The position numbers and the translations under genes are program-made. DNA of 64,000 nucleotides from Pseudocitrobacter vendiensis (GTDB lineage Bacteria > Pseudomonadota > Gammaproteobacteria > Enterobacterales > Enterobacteriaceae), in assembly GCF_943590815.1 (NCBI RefSeq), contig NZ_CALSBS010000017.1, positions 42,860 to 106,859 on the forward strand, read 5' to 3'. Below the pieces are notes generated by a model. The model worked only from the letters and a program-made list of their open reading frames with translations. It did not search any database and was not told where the DNA came from. Of the stretch, positions 36,201 to 45,873 are shown one piece after another (the stretch's first letter is position 1; every line of letters begins with the position of its first letter).

Positions 36201-36221
36201 CGGGGATGTTTGCGAAAAAAA

Positions 36222-36653
36222 TTACATGCGCATTGCGATAGCCAGACGGTTGAAGGCATTCATCAGGCTGATAGCGAAGGTCAGGTCGCTGATTTGCTCT
36301 GCGCTAAAATGCGTCAGCAGCGGTTGGTACACGCTATCTTCCGCGTGATGCTCGGCGATATGCGTTACGTCTTCGGCCCAGGTCAGTGCAGCGGCTTCTG
36401 CTTCACTGAAGTGATTACTCACTCTCCAGCCAGCCAGGGCGTCCAGTTTGGTCTGATCCACACCCGCTTTGCGCAGCGCTTTACTGTGCATCTCCAGGCA
36501 GAAGGCGCAACCGTTAATTTGTGAAACGCGCAGGTAGACGAGCTCCAGCAGGGTGCGGTCCAGAGAACTCTTTTCCAGGGCAAGGCTTGCCTGAACCATA
36601 CCTTTGTACACGTCAGGGCTTAATTCGTTATAGGGTTGGCGCAGCAGGGTCAT
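36222..36653 (-). CDS. AhpD-like carboxymuconolactone decarboxylase family protein
   Basis: 143 aa. The redox centre E-x-C-x2-C-x3-H of the AhpD/CMD family is present: C49, C52 and H56 in NGCAFCLEMH. Probably a peroxidase-type alkylhydroperoxidase rather than a decarboxylase. ATG at 36653 has GGAGAG; a longer hydrophobic reading to 36707 would cross its promoter. Divergent from the MocR-type regulator, its likely controller. The pair is absent from the E. coli K-12 nrdH-ygaM interval. Confidence 0.85.
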   Translation of the reverse strand: MTLLRQPYNELSPDVYKGMVQASLALEKSSLDRTLLELVYLRVSQINGCAFCLEMHSKALRKAGVDQTKLDALAGWRVSNHFSEAEAAALTWAEDVTHIAEHHAEDSVYQPLLTHFSAEQISDLTFAISLMNAFNRLAIAMRM

Positions 36654-36696
36654 ATTGTCTCTCCTCATTATCGATATGCATAAAAGTAGCACTATA

Positions 36697-36742
36697 ATGG
36701 TCTGCATCAGATAGCCATATTATGAGTAAAAAAGCAGACCAT
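36697..36742. promoter_or_regulatory. inverted repeat between AhpD-like and MocR genes
   Basis: Perfect 9-bp inverted repeat ATGGTCTGC (36697-36705) / GCAGACCAT (36734-36742), 28 bp apart. The left arm overlaps a TATAAT box (36693-36698) and the right arm overlaps the regulator's start codon. A natural operator for the PLP-dependent regulator. Confidence 0.6.
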
Positions 36743-38090
36743 GATGCAAAGCGATGGCCCACGTTATCGGCAGATTGCCAGGCAGCTGAAAACCGCAATA
36801 GAGGAAGGCAAGTTAACGGCAGGCAGACGGCTACCGTCCAGCCGGGTTTATGCGCAGGAGCTGGGCGTGTCACGCGTGACGGTAGAAAATGCCTACGGCG
36901 AGCTGGTGGCGCAGGGATGGCTTGAACGGCGCGGCCAGGCCGGGACGTTTGTCAGTGAACATCTCACGCTCAAACCGGCGGTGGCAGAGCCAACCTGGTT
37001 TGGCGGCGAGGAGCCGCATCCGCAACCTTTTCAGCTTGGGCTGCCTGCGTTGGATCTCTTCCCCCGGGCATTATGGGCGAAAGTGATGGGGCGGAGGTTG
37101 CGAACTCAGACGCGTTTTGACCTTGCGCTGGGTGATGTATGTGGCGAGATGGCGCTACGTCAGGCGATTGTCGAGTATCTGCGACTGTCGCGCAGTATTG
37201 AGTGTCAGCCAGAACAGGTGTTCATCACTTCTGGTTATGCGGCGTCGATGAGTCTGATATTACGTGCGCTTGATGGGCGCGGGCAGGGAATGTGGGTGGA
37301 AGATCCCGGTTTCCCGTTAATTCGTCCGGTGATTACGCAAGAAGGGGTGAACATGCACCCGATTCCGGTGGATAGTGAAGGGATGGAAGTGGAGTGGGCA
37401 CTCACTAATGCACCTGAAGCCCGCTTTGCGTTGCTCACCCCTGCACATCAAAGCCCGCTGGGTGTGGCGCTCTCTCTGCCGCGTCGCCGCCAACTGCTGG
37501 ACTGGGCAATGCGCCAGCAGGCGTGGATTATTGAAGACGATTACGACAGTGAGTTTCGCTATCAGGGTAAGCCGCTCCCCCCGTTGAAAAGCCTGGATGC
37601 GCCGCAGCGCGTCATTTACGCCGGTACCTTCAGCAAGGCGATGTTTCCGGCGCTGCGCACCGCCTGGTTGGTGATTCCTGTGCCGCTGGTGGCGCAGTTT
37701 CGTCGCCAGGTACAAAAAATCGCCTGCCCGGTACCGCTGTTGTGGCAGCAAACGTTGGCGGATTTTATCCATGAAGGTCACTTCTGGCGACATCTGAAGA
37801 AGATGCGCGTGCATTACGCCGAGCGGCGGCGCTGGCTGGAGGAGGCGTTACAGGCACACGGTTTTGACGTGGTGGCGCAGCAAGGGGGTATTCAACTGGT
37901 GGTGAAGATTTCCGGCGACGATAGGTCATGGGCGCGGCGCGCGCGCGATGCCGGGCTGGCTGTGCAGGCGGTGAATGACTGGCGGATTAACGGAAGCGGA
38001 GTGCCAGGGCTCATCATGAGCTTTACCAATATTACGTCGCAGGCGATGGCAAACGAGCAGGTTTTGGCGTTGAAGCGGGCTTTAAAATAA
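36741..38090 (+). CDS. MocR-type GntR regulator with aminotransferase domain
   Basis: 449 aa: GntR winged HTH (residues about 8-75, GRRLPSSRVYAQELGVSRVTVENAY), then a class I aminotransferase fold with IIEDDYDSEFRY (PLP ring contact) and PLP lysine K299 in YAGTFSKAMFPALR. Such proteins sense PLP or amino compounds (PdxR, GabR). The start lacks a strong Shine-Dalgarno. Divergent from the AhpD-like gene; ligand unknown. Confidence 0.9.
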   Translation: MMQSDGPRYRQIARQLKTAIEEGKLTAGRRLPSSRVYAQELGVSRVTVENAYGELVAQGWLERRGQAGTFVSEHLTLKPAVAEPTWFGGEEPHPQPFQLGLPALDLFPRALWAKVMGRRLRTQTRFDLALGDVCGEMALRQAIVEYLRLSRSIECQPEQVFITSGYAASMSLILRALDGRGQGMWVEDPGFPLIRPVITQEGVNMHPIPVDSEGMEVEWALTNAPEARFALLTPAHQSPLGVALSLPRRRQLLDWAMRQQAWIIEDDYDSEFRYQGKPLPPLKSLDAPQRVIYAGTFSKAMFPALRTAWLVIPVPLVAQFRRQVQKIACPVPLLWQQTLADFIHEGHFWRHLKKMRVHYAERRRWLEEALQAHGFDVVAQQGGIQLVVKISGDDRSWARRARDAGLAVQAVNDWRINGSGVPGLIMSFTNITSQAMANEQVLALKRALK

Positions 38091-38093
38091 AAA

Positions 38094-38113
38094 CCCCGGC
38101 GTAAACGCCGGGG
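38094..38113 (+). terminator. terminator after MocR-type gene
   Basis: CCCCGGCG-TAAA-CGCCGGGG, 8-bp GC stem 3 bp after the stop; preceded by an A-run and not by a T-run downstream. Confidence 0.65.
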
Positions 38114-38193
38114 TGCAGACGCGTAGCCGTTCAGAAACTGATCTTAAATTTTCCCGATACGGCGCATTTATTATCTTGACTGTTTCACTTCAA

Positions 38194-38520
38194 TTATCGA
38201 CGCAAACTTAATAATGCGCCAACAAATATCCCAACGGCGGCAACCGCGCCTAAGCTCTGCCAGGGCTTCTCACGGACGTAGGTACTGGCGCAGTTCAGGT
38301 AATCGCAGGCGGCCTGCTGGGAACGGCTGCGGCCATGCAGTCTGGCGCGGGACTCTTTCAACAGCGCCTGTGCTTTACGACGTGCGGCGTCAGCCTCACC
38401 TTTTGCATCGCTACCCCAGCTTTTTAGTACATCCTCAAGGCTATCAGCTAACTGATTAACTTGATCCTGGATATCCTGAGTCTCATCAACAACCTCATTG
38501 CGGCCAAATCGATTAGGCAT
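38194..38520 (-). CDS. ygaM: YgaM, ElaB/YqjD/DUF883 family membrane protein
   Basis: 108 aa. Amphipathic helical N-terminal part (QDIQDQVNQLADSLEDVLKSWGSDAKGEADAARRKAQ) and a C-terminal TM segment AVAAVGIFVGALLSLRR. Paralogues YqjD and ElaB anchor inactive ribosomes to the membrane in stationary phase; the same role is inferred. Divergent from ygaC as in E. coli. Confidence 0.93.
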   Translation of the reverse strand: MPNRFGRNEVVDETQDIQDQVNQLADSLEDVLKSWGSDAKGEADAARRKAQALLKESRARLHGRSRSQQAACDYLNCASTYVREKPWQSLGAVAAVGIFVGALLSLRR

Positions 38521-38683
38521 GTGTTTCTCCTTTTTATGTGGGGACGGAATTAAGTGTAGGCAAAATTTTTATCCTTTGGAGCGAATCACAGCGAATCGAC
38601 GCGTTTGTGGATTTTTCTGAAAGCGGGGTTAATGCTGATTACTGTAAGGTGGCGATGCAGTAAGAGATGACGAGGAAAAAATA

Positions 38684-39028
38684 ATGTATTTACGACCTGA
38701 TGAGGTGGCGCGCGTTCTTGAAAAAGTGGGCTTCACTGTGGATGTGGTAACCCAAAAAGCTTACGGCTATCGCCGTGGCGAGAATTATGTTTACGTGAAT
38801 CGTGAAGCGCGGATGGGACGCACGGCGTTGATTATCCATCCGGCGTTAAAAGAGCGTAGTAATTCGTTAGCAGAACCGGCTTCTGAAATCAAAACCTGCG
38901 ATCACTATCAGCAATTCCCGCTCTATTTAGGTGGGGATGAACAGCAACATTACGGTATTCCGCATGGCTTCAGTTCGCGTATTGCGCTGGAGCGTTATTT
39001 GAACGGTTTATTTGGCGAGTTTCATTAA
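38684..39028 (+). CDS. ygaC: DUF2002 protein YgaC
   Basis: 114 aa, nearly identical to E. coli YgaC in [51 protein letters not shown] N-terminal half. Small cytoplasmic protein of unknown function; Fur-repressed in E. coli. ATG preceded by GAGGAAAAA. Confidence 0.94.
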   Translation: MYLRPDEVARVLEKVGFTVDVVTQKAYGYRRGENYVYVNREARMGRTALIIHPALKERSNSLAEPASEIKTCDHYQQFPLYLGGDEQQHYGIPHGFSSRIALERYLNGLFGEFH

Positions 39029-39060
39029 GCGAGCGACTGGCATTGGCCAGTCGCAGTGCA

Positions 39061-39510
39061 TTATGCCTTTGCCTGACTGTACTGGCTGACACGGAAAAGT
39101 CGGCGACAGAAATCGAGAAAATAACCGTATACCGCGCCCATCACCATTGAAACCACAATATTCGAGCTTACGGCGGCGGCAATCTGATGCCAGTCTGCGC
39201 CGATAGTCAGCAGGATAACCACATACACCGGCGACTGAAACGTAACATACGCCAGCGTATCCGCGAGATTTTTCACCCAGCCTGCCGGGCTAATGCGACG
39301 TGCCAGGCGCATAATCGCATCACGATAAATACCGTACGGCCATGCAATAATAATGTTTACCGGTACCGCTAACAGACGAGAAGAAAGCGACTGCTCAAAG
39401 GTCATTCCGGAGAGAAAAATTTCAATCATCATGTTCACGACGGAACAGTAGACCACCATGGCGAAAGTGTCTGCTGCTGCGTGACGCAGGCGTGACTGCG
39501 CAGAGAACAT
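39061..39510 (-). CDS. alaE: L-alanine exporter AlaE
   Basis: 149-aa inner-membrane protein with four TM helices, same length as E. coli AlaE. Conserved [15 protein letters not shown] and [16 protein letters not shown] at 39510 ([10 protein letters not shown]) has GAGGAG; the frame extends 37 codons upstream without support. Confidence 0.95.
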   Translation of the reverse strand: MFSAQSRLRHAAADTFAMVVYCSVVNMMIEIFLSGMTFEQSLSSRLLAVPVNIIIAWPYGIYRDAIMRLARRISPAGWVKNLADTLAYVTFQSPVYVVILLTIGADWHQIAAAVSSNIVVSMVMGAVYGYFLDFCRRLFRVSQYSQAKA

Positions 39511-40147
39511 CGGTATGCTCCTCGAAAAGTAACGAAAACCGTCAATAAAGGGGGTTCTAAAGGCGTTTTGGGTTGCCTTTGTTGCTATGTATAGATTATC
39601 TGGCTGGGTTAAAACTAACAACTAGTGAAATATTTTTATTTAAACGCTTTTTGTCAATAAAATACTCTGTCGATGGATGATTTTAACTGTTAGCATTATT
39701 TTTAGTTATGTGTTGTTTTTATTGTTTTAAAATCAATAATTTATGTGTTTATGTGCACTGTGTTGCAGATAACTGAGATGTGCTGTTGAGGCCAGTAAGC
39801 TTGGGATACGGTTTATAAGTGTGATATTTGTCATTTTTGGTGTTTTTTATGCCAGTTAACGGTGTTTTGCAGCAGTTAGTTCTGATGTCATTATTCTGTA
39901 GTTATGCACTTAGCGTGGGTTATTATTCACCCTGTTGTTTTGTTAACAAGACGTTGCAACATCCGGCAAATGCGCATCGGTTGCGGGAATATTAATTTAG
40001 TATCTGCGGGCTGTATTTAAATATAATATCGAAACACCGTGAGGATATATTCATTAATATTTCGGCGGTGGTAATATATTTGTAAATACAATATAATTAG
40101 CCGCTGTAGTAATGTATTTTGTTTTGAATAAGGAATTTTATAGCCCT
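39511..40147. other. AT-rich spacer alaE-stpA, no gene seen
   Basis: 637 bp, strongly AT-rich with long T/A tracts (for example 39622-39760). No credible ORF or RNA gene was recognised. AT content and position next to stpA suggest an H-NS/StpA-bound regulatory region holding the divergent promoters. Confidence 0.6.
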
Positions 40148-40549
40148 ATGTCTGTTATGTTACAAAAATTGAATAACATCCGTTCTTTGCGTGCAATGGC
40201 GCGAGATTTCTCCATTGACGTTCTTGAAGAAATGCTGGAAAAAGTCAGGATCGTCACTGAAGAAAAGAGAAATAAAGAGCAGTTAGCGATGCAGCAACGT
40301 GCAGAGCAGCAAGAAAAAATTAATACCTGGCTCGAGTTAATGCAGGCTGATGGTATTTCACCGGAAGAGCTGGCGGATATGAAAGCCGCTATCGCCGGTG
40401 CGCCGAAAAAACGCGCATCGCGTCCGGCAAAATATCGCTTTACCGATTTCAACGGTGAAGTAAAAACCTGGACTGGCCAGGGCCGTACGCCAAAACCTAT
40501 CGCGCAGGCGCTGGCTAACGGTAAATCACTGGATGATTTTCTGATCTAA
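40148..40549 (+). CDS. stpA: H-NS paralogue StpA
   Basis: 133-aa nucleoid protein with RNA chaperone activity. N-terminal coiled-coil dimerisation domain (about 1-65), a linker with KKRASRPAKYRF, and the C-terminal DNA-binding core TWTGQGRTPKPIAQAL. Start MSVMLQKLNNIR at 40148 matches E. coli; an upstream ATG at 40112 would add 12 residues not in the family. Confidence 0.95.
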   Translation: MSVMLQKLNNIRSLRAMARDFSIDVLEEMLEKVRIVTEEKRNKEQLAMQQRAEQQEKINTWLELMQADGISPEELADMKAAIAGAPKKRASRPAKYRFTDFNGEVKTWTGQGRTPKPIAQALANGKSLDDFLI

Positions 40550-40562
40550 GTGCCCAAATAAA

Positions 40563-40584
40563 GCGGTGAGAAGTGTCTCACCGC
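40563..40584. terminator. stpA terminator hairpin
   Basis: GCGGTGAG-AAGTGT-CTCACCGC between the convergent stpA and DUF2158-like genes. T-runs are weak on both sides. Confidence 0.6.
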
Positions 40585-40592
40585 ACAATTTA

Positions 40593-40772
40593 TCAGCAAA
40601 CGCCGAAATCACCTTCTTCGGTATATGGCGTAACCTCTTCCAGCTTCAGGGTGTATTTCTCTCCCTGCTCATTACTTGCCTGTACAGCAACAATATGATC
40701 GTTGTGCGTTTCCACAACTTTGAGTTTTGGCCCACCCATTTTCGGTTGTACAAAATCACCTGGTGAATACAT
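40593..40772 (-). CDS. 59-aa DUF2158-like protein
   Basis: Short gene below common length cut-offs. Product starts MYSPGDFVQPKMGGPKLKVV and ends EEGDFGVC. The GDFVQPKMGGPKLKVVE stretch is the hallmark of DUF2158/YodC-type beta proteins of unknown function. Good GGAG ribosome-binding site 8 bp before ATG 40772. Convergent with stpA, upstream neighbour ygaP on the same strand. Confidence 0.75.
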   Translation of the reverse strand: MYSPGDFVQPKMGGPKLKVVETHNDHIVAVQASNEQGEKYTLKLEEVTPYTEEGDFGVC

Positions 40773-40846
40773 CGCAATACTCCTGCTCTATTTGTTAACG
40801 TTATCTAAGATTAAGCTGGTGTAACGAAATAGTAAATGCAGCATCC

Positions 40847-41368
40847 TTAACGACGATTCCACGGCATGACGGCTAACAGCCTGGCCATGCCACAAAATCC
40901 GCTGATACCCGCGAAGGTGAGACCGGCACCGACAAAGGCGCTCAGCAGGAAGAATGCCTCTGAAACCGTGTAACCCAAAACGCAGCCCAGAAGAATTAAT
41001 CCACCGGCCGCAATTTGCACCTGCCGCATAAGCGGTAATGGCTGCTTTTTATCTTCGATTGTTTCCAGCCCGGCGGCTTTCCATGCCTGAATGCCACCTT
41101 CCAGCACCATTACCTTAGCAGGCGCGGCGGCGGCAACCAGCCGGGTGAGATTGTTGCGGGTGCGGTTTCCGGACTGGCAATGGAAAATAACCACGTCATC
41201 GGCGTTAACAGGCAGCGTCGAACCCCGCTCAATGACGCTTAATGGTAACGGTTGAGCCTGGGCAATATGTTCGCGAGCAAATTCATCTGCGTCGCGGATA
41301 TCAACCAGCTTTGCGCCTTCTTGAAGTTGCGTTAGCGCCTGCTGGGGGGAAATCATCTCTGTTGTCAT
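40847..41368 (-). CDS. ygaP: membrane-anchored rhodanese YgaP
   Basis: 173 aa. N-terminal rhodanese domain with catalytic C64 in [10 protein letters not shown], then two C-terminal TM helices (about 117-165) of the DUF2892 type. In E. coli it is the second gene after the ArsR-type regulator ygaV; no ygaV is found upstream here, so its control must differ. Confidence 0.93.
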   Translation of the reverse strand: MTTEMISPQQALTQLQEGAKLVDIRDADEFAREHIAQAQPLPLSVIERGSTLPVNADDVVIFHCQSGNRTRNNLTRLVAAAAPAKVMVLEGGIQAWKAAGLETIEDKKQPLPLMRQVQIAAGGLILLGCVLGYTVSEAFFLLSAFVGAGLTFAGISGFCGMARLLAVMPWNRR

Positions 41369-42022
41369 TATCCTGATACCTTGTGCAGGGGTGTTCCTAT
41401 CTTAATGTATATGCAGGTGAATAACGAGAGTGAGAACTGTCCACTATTCGTCATTAATGATTAATATAAAAAGTAAAATAATCATGGTTCGAATTTTAAC
41501 ACTTAGCAAGATCATGGTTTAGCCGCATGATGACTATGGTTAATATTCTTGGTAGGAATATTCTTACTTAATGTAAATATTTAAAGCTTATGGATGAACA
41601 TTATTCACTTTAAATATCAAATTTATGTTAACTATCAGCGTTTATTAACTACTGTGTTAATCATAATGACATATATTGTAATTTATAATGCATTCATTTA
41701 TATCCTCAGTCCAACATATCATTCTTATTTAACGATTAACCTGGAAGTGTTTAAATTCCGCAACGCATAAGTCACATAATTTGTTGTTGCAATTCGTGCT
41801 ATTGCCGATATTATTTATTCGTAGGCCTAATATGTTTATCGGGTCTGACACTCATTAAAGTCGATATTTTTCGGTTGAGAACACTGAGATAAAGACTGTG
41901 CATAATATCCTACCGATGGAACGACGATTAACTTCAACACGGAAGAACTGGCGATAACGCCTGGCATTTTATTGCTTTGCGTATACCGCACTGGATAGCC
42001 GTCAAAGAAGAGAGAAATAACA
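41369..42022. other. AT-rich gene-free region upstream of fimbrial operon
   Basis: 654 bp of low-GC sequence with no credible ORF; one antisense frame of 91 codons overlaps the pilin gene and looks spurious. Contains a short inverted repeat AATATTC/GAATATT near 41538-41558. No recombinase gene or long terminal inverted repeats of a fimS-type switch were seen. Presumably holds the fimbrial promoter and H-NS sites, and marks the lost ygaV. Confidence 0.55.
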
Positions 42023-42607
42023 ATGAAATCGCAGTTCCGTATTATGGCCGTGGTTATCGCGGCTCTGGCATCAGGTACCACGCTTTCCGCTATTGCTAAC
42101 GACATGACCACTACCGTGCCCGCCGCTGATGGTGCTCAGGGTGCTGGCGGTCAGGTGAAATTTACCGGGGAAATCACTGACGCAGCGTGCGATATCGATG
42201 CCAACAGCACCAATCAGGTGGTCGATCTGGGAAAATGGGCAAGTAGCTACTTTAAAGCAACCGGGACAGAAACGACTAAAACGCCTTTCCACATCAAAGT
42301 TAAAGATTGCCCGTCTTCTGTGAGTAAAGTTTCTGTACTGTTCGATGGCACGCATGATGCTATTGAAAGCGATCTGCTGGCGATTAAAGGTGATGCGACA
42401 GGCGTTGGTATTAAACTGATTGAAGCGGACGAAACCACGCAGGTTAAACTGGGTACGATTTCTAAAGATTACCCGATTGATGCAGGCAGCAAAGGTGAGG
42501 CGGGTAGCGCCGATCTGTTGTTCTACGCTGACTATCGTGCTACTGCCGATACCGTCACAGCAGGTAACGCTGATGGCGTGACCAATTTCGAAATGATTTA
42601 CAACTAA
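42023..42607 (+). CDS. fimbrial major subunit (chaperone-usher pilin)
   Basis: 194 aa. Signal peptide ends near SAIA|ND (26/27). Pilin hallmarks: Cys in DAACDIDA near the mature N-terminus pairing with Cys in KDCPSS, and the C-terminal beta strand GVTNFEMIYN with penultimate Tyr. First gene of a four-gene operon. Not matched to a named fimbria. Confidence 0.9.
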   Translation: MKSQFRIMAVVIAALASGTTLSAIANDMTTTVPAADGAQGAGGQVKFTGEITDAACDIDANSTNQVVDLGKWASSYFKATGTETTKTPFHIKVKDCPSSVSKVSVLFDGTHDAIESDLLAIKGDATGVGIKLIEADETTQVKLGTISKDYPIDAGSKGEAGSADLLFYADYRATADTVTAGNADGVTNFEMIYN

Positions 42608-42680
42608 GTCGAATCTGAGCAGGGGATTTCTCCTGCTCATTAATCTTTTTCTCGTTTCCCCTCACAAATGATTGCTATTT

Positions 42681-43343
42681 ATGAAACGTATTATCGCAGG
42701 CGTTGCTCTTTCATTCTTATTGGTTACTGCTGCTAAGGCGGGCGTGGTCGTGGGGGGAACCCGCGTAATATATGAGGAAGGGAAGCGTGAAGCCTCTATT
42801 TCGGTGACGAATGCTGATACCCACACGCCGTATCTGGTGCAATCCTGGGCGGAGAATTTTAACGAAAATGACAAACGCCCGGTGCCCTTTATTGTTACGC
42901 CGCCGCTGTTCCGTCTTGATCCTGAAAAAAGAAATATGCTGCGCATCAGCTATACCGGTATGGAATTGCCGCATGATCGGGAGTCCGTATTCTGGTTGAA
43001 TGTGAAGACTATTTCGCCTTCCCAGAAAGGGGATGTGAATAAATTACAGGTAAACATTAAATCTAAATTTAAGATTTTTTATCGCCCAGACAATTTGGCG
43101 GGTGATCCGGCTAAAGCATGGCAGCAGCTGCAATTTCACACGACGGGTAATCAGTTAGTGGTAAATAACCCTACGCCCTATTTTGTGTCTTTATTTTCTG
43201 TTTCCGTTGCCGGAAAAGAGGTCGATGAACCAGGAATGGTTGCGCCCATGTCATCGTTAACGTGGCCGATGAGTGGCTCGGGGACGGTGAAATGGCGTGC
43301 AATTAATGATTTCGGCGGCATCACTGACGTTGCGCAGCAGTAA
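42681..43343 (+). CDS. periplasmic fimbrial chaperone (PapD family)
   Basis: 220 aa with signal peptide ending AAKAG. G1 and F1 strand motifs GVVVGGTRVIYEEGKREASISV, family signature FWLNVKTISP, and conserved NPTPYFVSL are present. ATG at 42681; a TTG-initiated reading 3 codons upstream is less likely. Stop shares one base with the usher start (TAATG). Confidence 0.92.
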   Translation: MKRIIAGVALSFLLVTAAKAGVVVGGTRVIYEEGKREASISVTNADTHTPYLVQSWAENFNENDKRPVPFIVTPPLFRLDPEKRNMLRISYTGMELPHDRESVFWLNVKTISPSQKGDVNKLQVNIKSKFKIFYRPDNLAGDPAKAWQQLQFHTTGNQLVVNNPTPYFVSLFSVSVAGKEVDEPGMVAPMSSLTWPMSGSGTVKWRAINDFGGITDVAQQ

Positions 43344-45862
43344 TGTGCCCGTTCCCACGCAGCCATTCGTATACGACGATGGACAAGGCACTGCTGCTGG
43401 CAACGGTGCCAACCGCACTGTTTCTGTTGTGCCACCACCGTCTGGCGCTGGCCGACGACTATTTCGATCCGGCTGCGCTGGAGGTGACCGATCCGCAGCA
43501 GAAAACCGCCGATCTTCACTATTTTGAAAAGAATGGCGGCCAGCAGCCCGGTACTTACCCGGTGGCTATCTGGGTGAATAATCAGCAGGTCGGGCAGGGG
43601 AATGTGACCTTTGTCGAGGACAATGGCACTCTGCAACCTCTGCTGACGGCGGCGCAATTGGCGGAATTTGGCGTCAACGTCAGCGCTTTTTCTGCTTTTA
43701 ATCAGCTACATGATGGCGAAACATTTGCTCAGATCAGCCGCTATATTCCTGATGCCAGCAGTACTTTCGATTTTAGCGAACAGCGGCTGAATCTCAGTAT
43801 TCCGCAGGCGGCAATGAACCTGCAAAGCCGTGGCTACGTTGACCCGGCGCGCTGGGATGATGGCGTACCGGCTGCCTTTGTAAATTACAATCTTACTGGC
43901 GCACAATCGCGGTATCGCGACGGCGAGCATAACTCGAACTATTTAAGCTTACGCAGCGGCATGAACATTGGCGCCTGGCGGCTGCGCAACGTCTCGTCGA
44001 TGCAATACGACAAAACCAGCCACTGGCGCTCACAAAGCACCTATTTGCAGCGCGACGTGAAGTCTTTAAAAAGCCTGCTGCGCGTGGGGGATACTTATAC
44101 CTCCGGCGACGTTTTCGATAGCGTGCAGTTTCGTGGCGCGCAGCTCTCCTCGGATGGCGAAATGCTGCCGGACAGCATGCGCGGCTTTGCGCCAGTGATC
44201 CGCGGGATGGCACACAGCAACGCCAAAGTCACCGTCTCGCAGCACGGTTATGTCATTTATGAAACCTATGTCGCACCAGGGGCATTTGCCCTGAAAGATC
44301 TTTATCCGACCGCGCAAAGCGGCGATCTTGAGGTCACGGTAAAAGAGAGCGGCGGTTCCGAGCGCAAGTTTACCCAGCCCTATTCCGCGATCCCCTTTAT
44401 GCTGCGCGAGGGGCGGCTAAAATACAGCGTCAGCGCAGGCCACTATCATTCAGGCATTGATGGTAATCGTTCCCCGCAGTTTATTCAGTCGACGCTGTTT
44501 TACGGGTTACCGGCGAGCTTTACGCTCTACGGCGGCAGTCAACTGGCACAGGATTATCAATCCTGGGCGGCTGGTGCGGGGCACGGGTTTGGCGATTTCG
44601 GCTCGCTGGGGGCGGATGTCACCTGGGCCAATACGCGCGCGCCTTCCGGTAAGCGTTATTCAGGTCACTCTGTCCGTGTGCAGTACCAAAAAGATGTGAG
44701 TCTAACCGGTACGACCTTTAACCTTGCCAGCTACCGCTACTCATCCAACGGATTTTATGACTTCAGCGAAGCCAATGCGCTGGAGAGTGAAAACGGTCTG
44801 GTGGACAACAAGCGTAGTCGTGAAGAGATATCGATTTCACAGCCCCTTGGTGGTAGCAGCAGCCTGACGGCATCTGCTTATTCCCAACGATACTGGCGTA
44901 CCGGGCGTCACGATCAGACGGTGCATTTCGGGTTTTACAACACCTGGCAGGGCGTTTCGTGGGGCGTAGGCTACTACTACACCAAATCTTCCGAGCAGAA
45001 TAAATCTGACCGTTCACTGTCATTTAACATCACGATCCCGCTCGGCCAGTGGTTATCCAACAGCTCGGTGAGCTACAACACCACATCAGATAACAACGGT
45101 TATACCTCGCAGCAGGTTTCGTTGTACGGCTCGGTGCCGGATAATCAAAATCTTTATTACACCGTCCAGCAGGGTTACGGCAATAACGGCCAGGGCGCCA
45201 ACAGCAGCGTTGCGCTTGATTACCGTGGGGGGTACGGCAGCACTCAACTGGGTTATCGCCACGATAAGCAGAGTAACCAACTTACCTGGGGCGCATCGGG
45301 CTCGATTGTCGCGCATCCCCACGGCGTTACGTTTGGGCAGAGTACGGGCGACAGCTTTGCGATTGTTCGCGCCCCAGGCGCATCGGACGTGGCCATCCAG
45401 AATGGGACGAACGTGCATACGGACTGGCGCGGCTACGCAGTGGTGCCGACCTTAACGCCGTATCGCAAAAACTACATTACCCTCGACACCGAGTCGCTCA
45501 AAGATGACACCGACGTCGATCTTCAGGGGCAGACGGTGATCCCCGGCGGCGGTGCGGTAGTGATGGCGAATTATCAAACGCACATTGGTAATCGCGTTCT
45601 GTTTACTCTCCATGATAGCCACGGGCCATTGCCCTTCGGTGCCAGCGCGCAGATACGTAAAAACAGCGATGACGACGCGACGCCTGCCAGCGGTATTGTC
45701 GCTGAACAGGGACAAGTGTATCTGAGCGGCGTGCCCGAAGAAGGCACGCTGGTGGCGCAATGGGAAACCGATAACATCTCGCACCACTGCACGCTGCACT
45801 TCCATATTTCCAGTAACCCACAGCAAAATCCGGTGAAAACAGTCACTGGTCTTTGCTTATAA
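43343..45862 (+). CDS. outer-membrane fimbrial usher
   Basis: 839 aa, FimD/PapC family. N-terminal domain begins DYFDPAALEVTDPQQKTADLHYFEKNGGQQPGTY after a signal peptide; beta-barrel region holds YQKDVSLTGTTFNLASYRYSS; plug and C-terminal domains end with a Cys pair (HHCTLHFH ... TGLCL). The ATG at 43343 places 12 residues before the hydrophobic signal core; an internal Met at residue 13 could be the true start. Confidence 0.93.
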   Translation: MCPFPRSHSYTTMDKALLLATVPTALFLLCHHRLALADDYFDPAALEVTDPQQKTADLHYFEKNGGQQPGTYPVAIWVNNQQVGQGNVTFVEDNGTLQPLLTAAQLAEFGVNVSAFSAFNQLHDGETFAQISRYIPDASSTFDFSEQRLNLSIPQAAMNLQSRGYVDPARWDDGVPAAFVNYNLTGAQSRYRDGEHNSNYLSLRSGMNIGAWRLRNVSSMQYDKTSHWRSQSTYLQRDVKSLKSLLRVGDTYTSGDVFDSVQFRGAQLSSDGEMLPDSMRGFAPVIRGMAHSNAKVTVSQHGYVIYETYVAPGAFALKDLYPTAQSGDLEVTVKESGGSERKFTQPYSAIPFMLREGRLKYSVSAGHYHSGIDGNRSPQFIQSTLFYGLPASFTLYGGSQLAQDYQSWAAGAGHGFGDFGSLGADVTWANTRAPSGKRYSGHSVRVQYQKDVSLTGTTFNLASYRYSSNGFYDFSEANALESENGLVDNKRSREEISISQPLGGSSSLTASAYSQRYWRTGRHDQTVHFGFYNTWQGVSWGVGYYYTKSSEQNKSDRSLSFNITIPLGQWLSNSSVSYNTTSDNNGYTSQQVSLYGSVPDNQNLYYTVQQGYGNNGQGANSSVALDYRGGYGSTQLGYRHDKQSNQLTWGASGSIVAHPHGVTFGQSTGDSFAIVRAPGASDVAIQNGTNVHTDWRGYAVVPTLTPYRKNYITLDTESLKDDTDVDLQGQTVIPGGGAVVMANYQTHIGNRVLFTLHDSHGPLPFGASAQIRKNSDDDATPASGIVAEQGQVYLSGVPEEGTLVAQWETDNISHHCTLHFHISSNPQQNPVKTVTGLCL

Positions 45863-45873
45863 GAGAGAGCGAT

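Noticed and set aside
41538..41558. Inverted repeat as a phase-variable fim switch
   Set aside because: Arms are only 7 bp with a 7-bp centre and there is no recombinase gene; it cannot define an invertible element.
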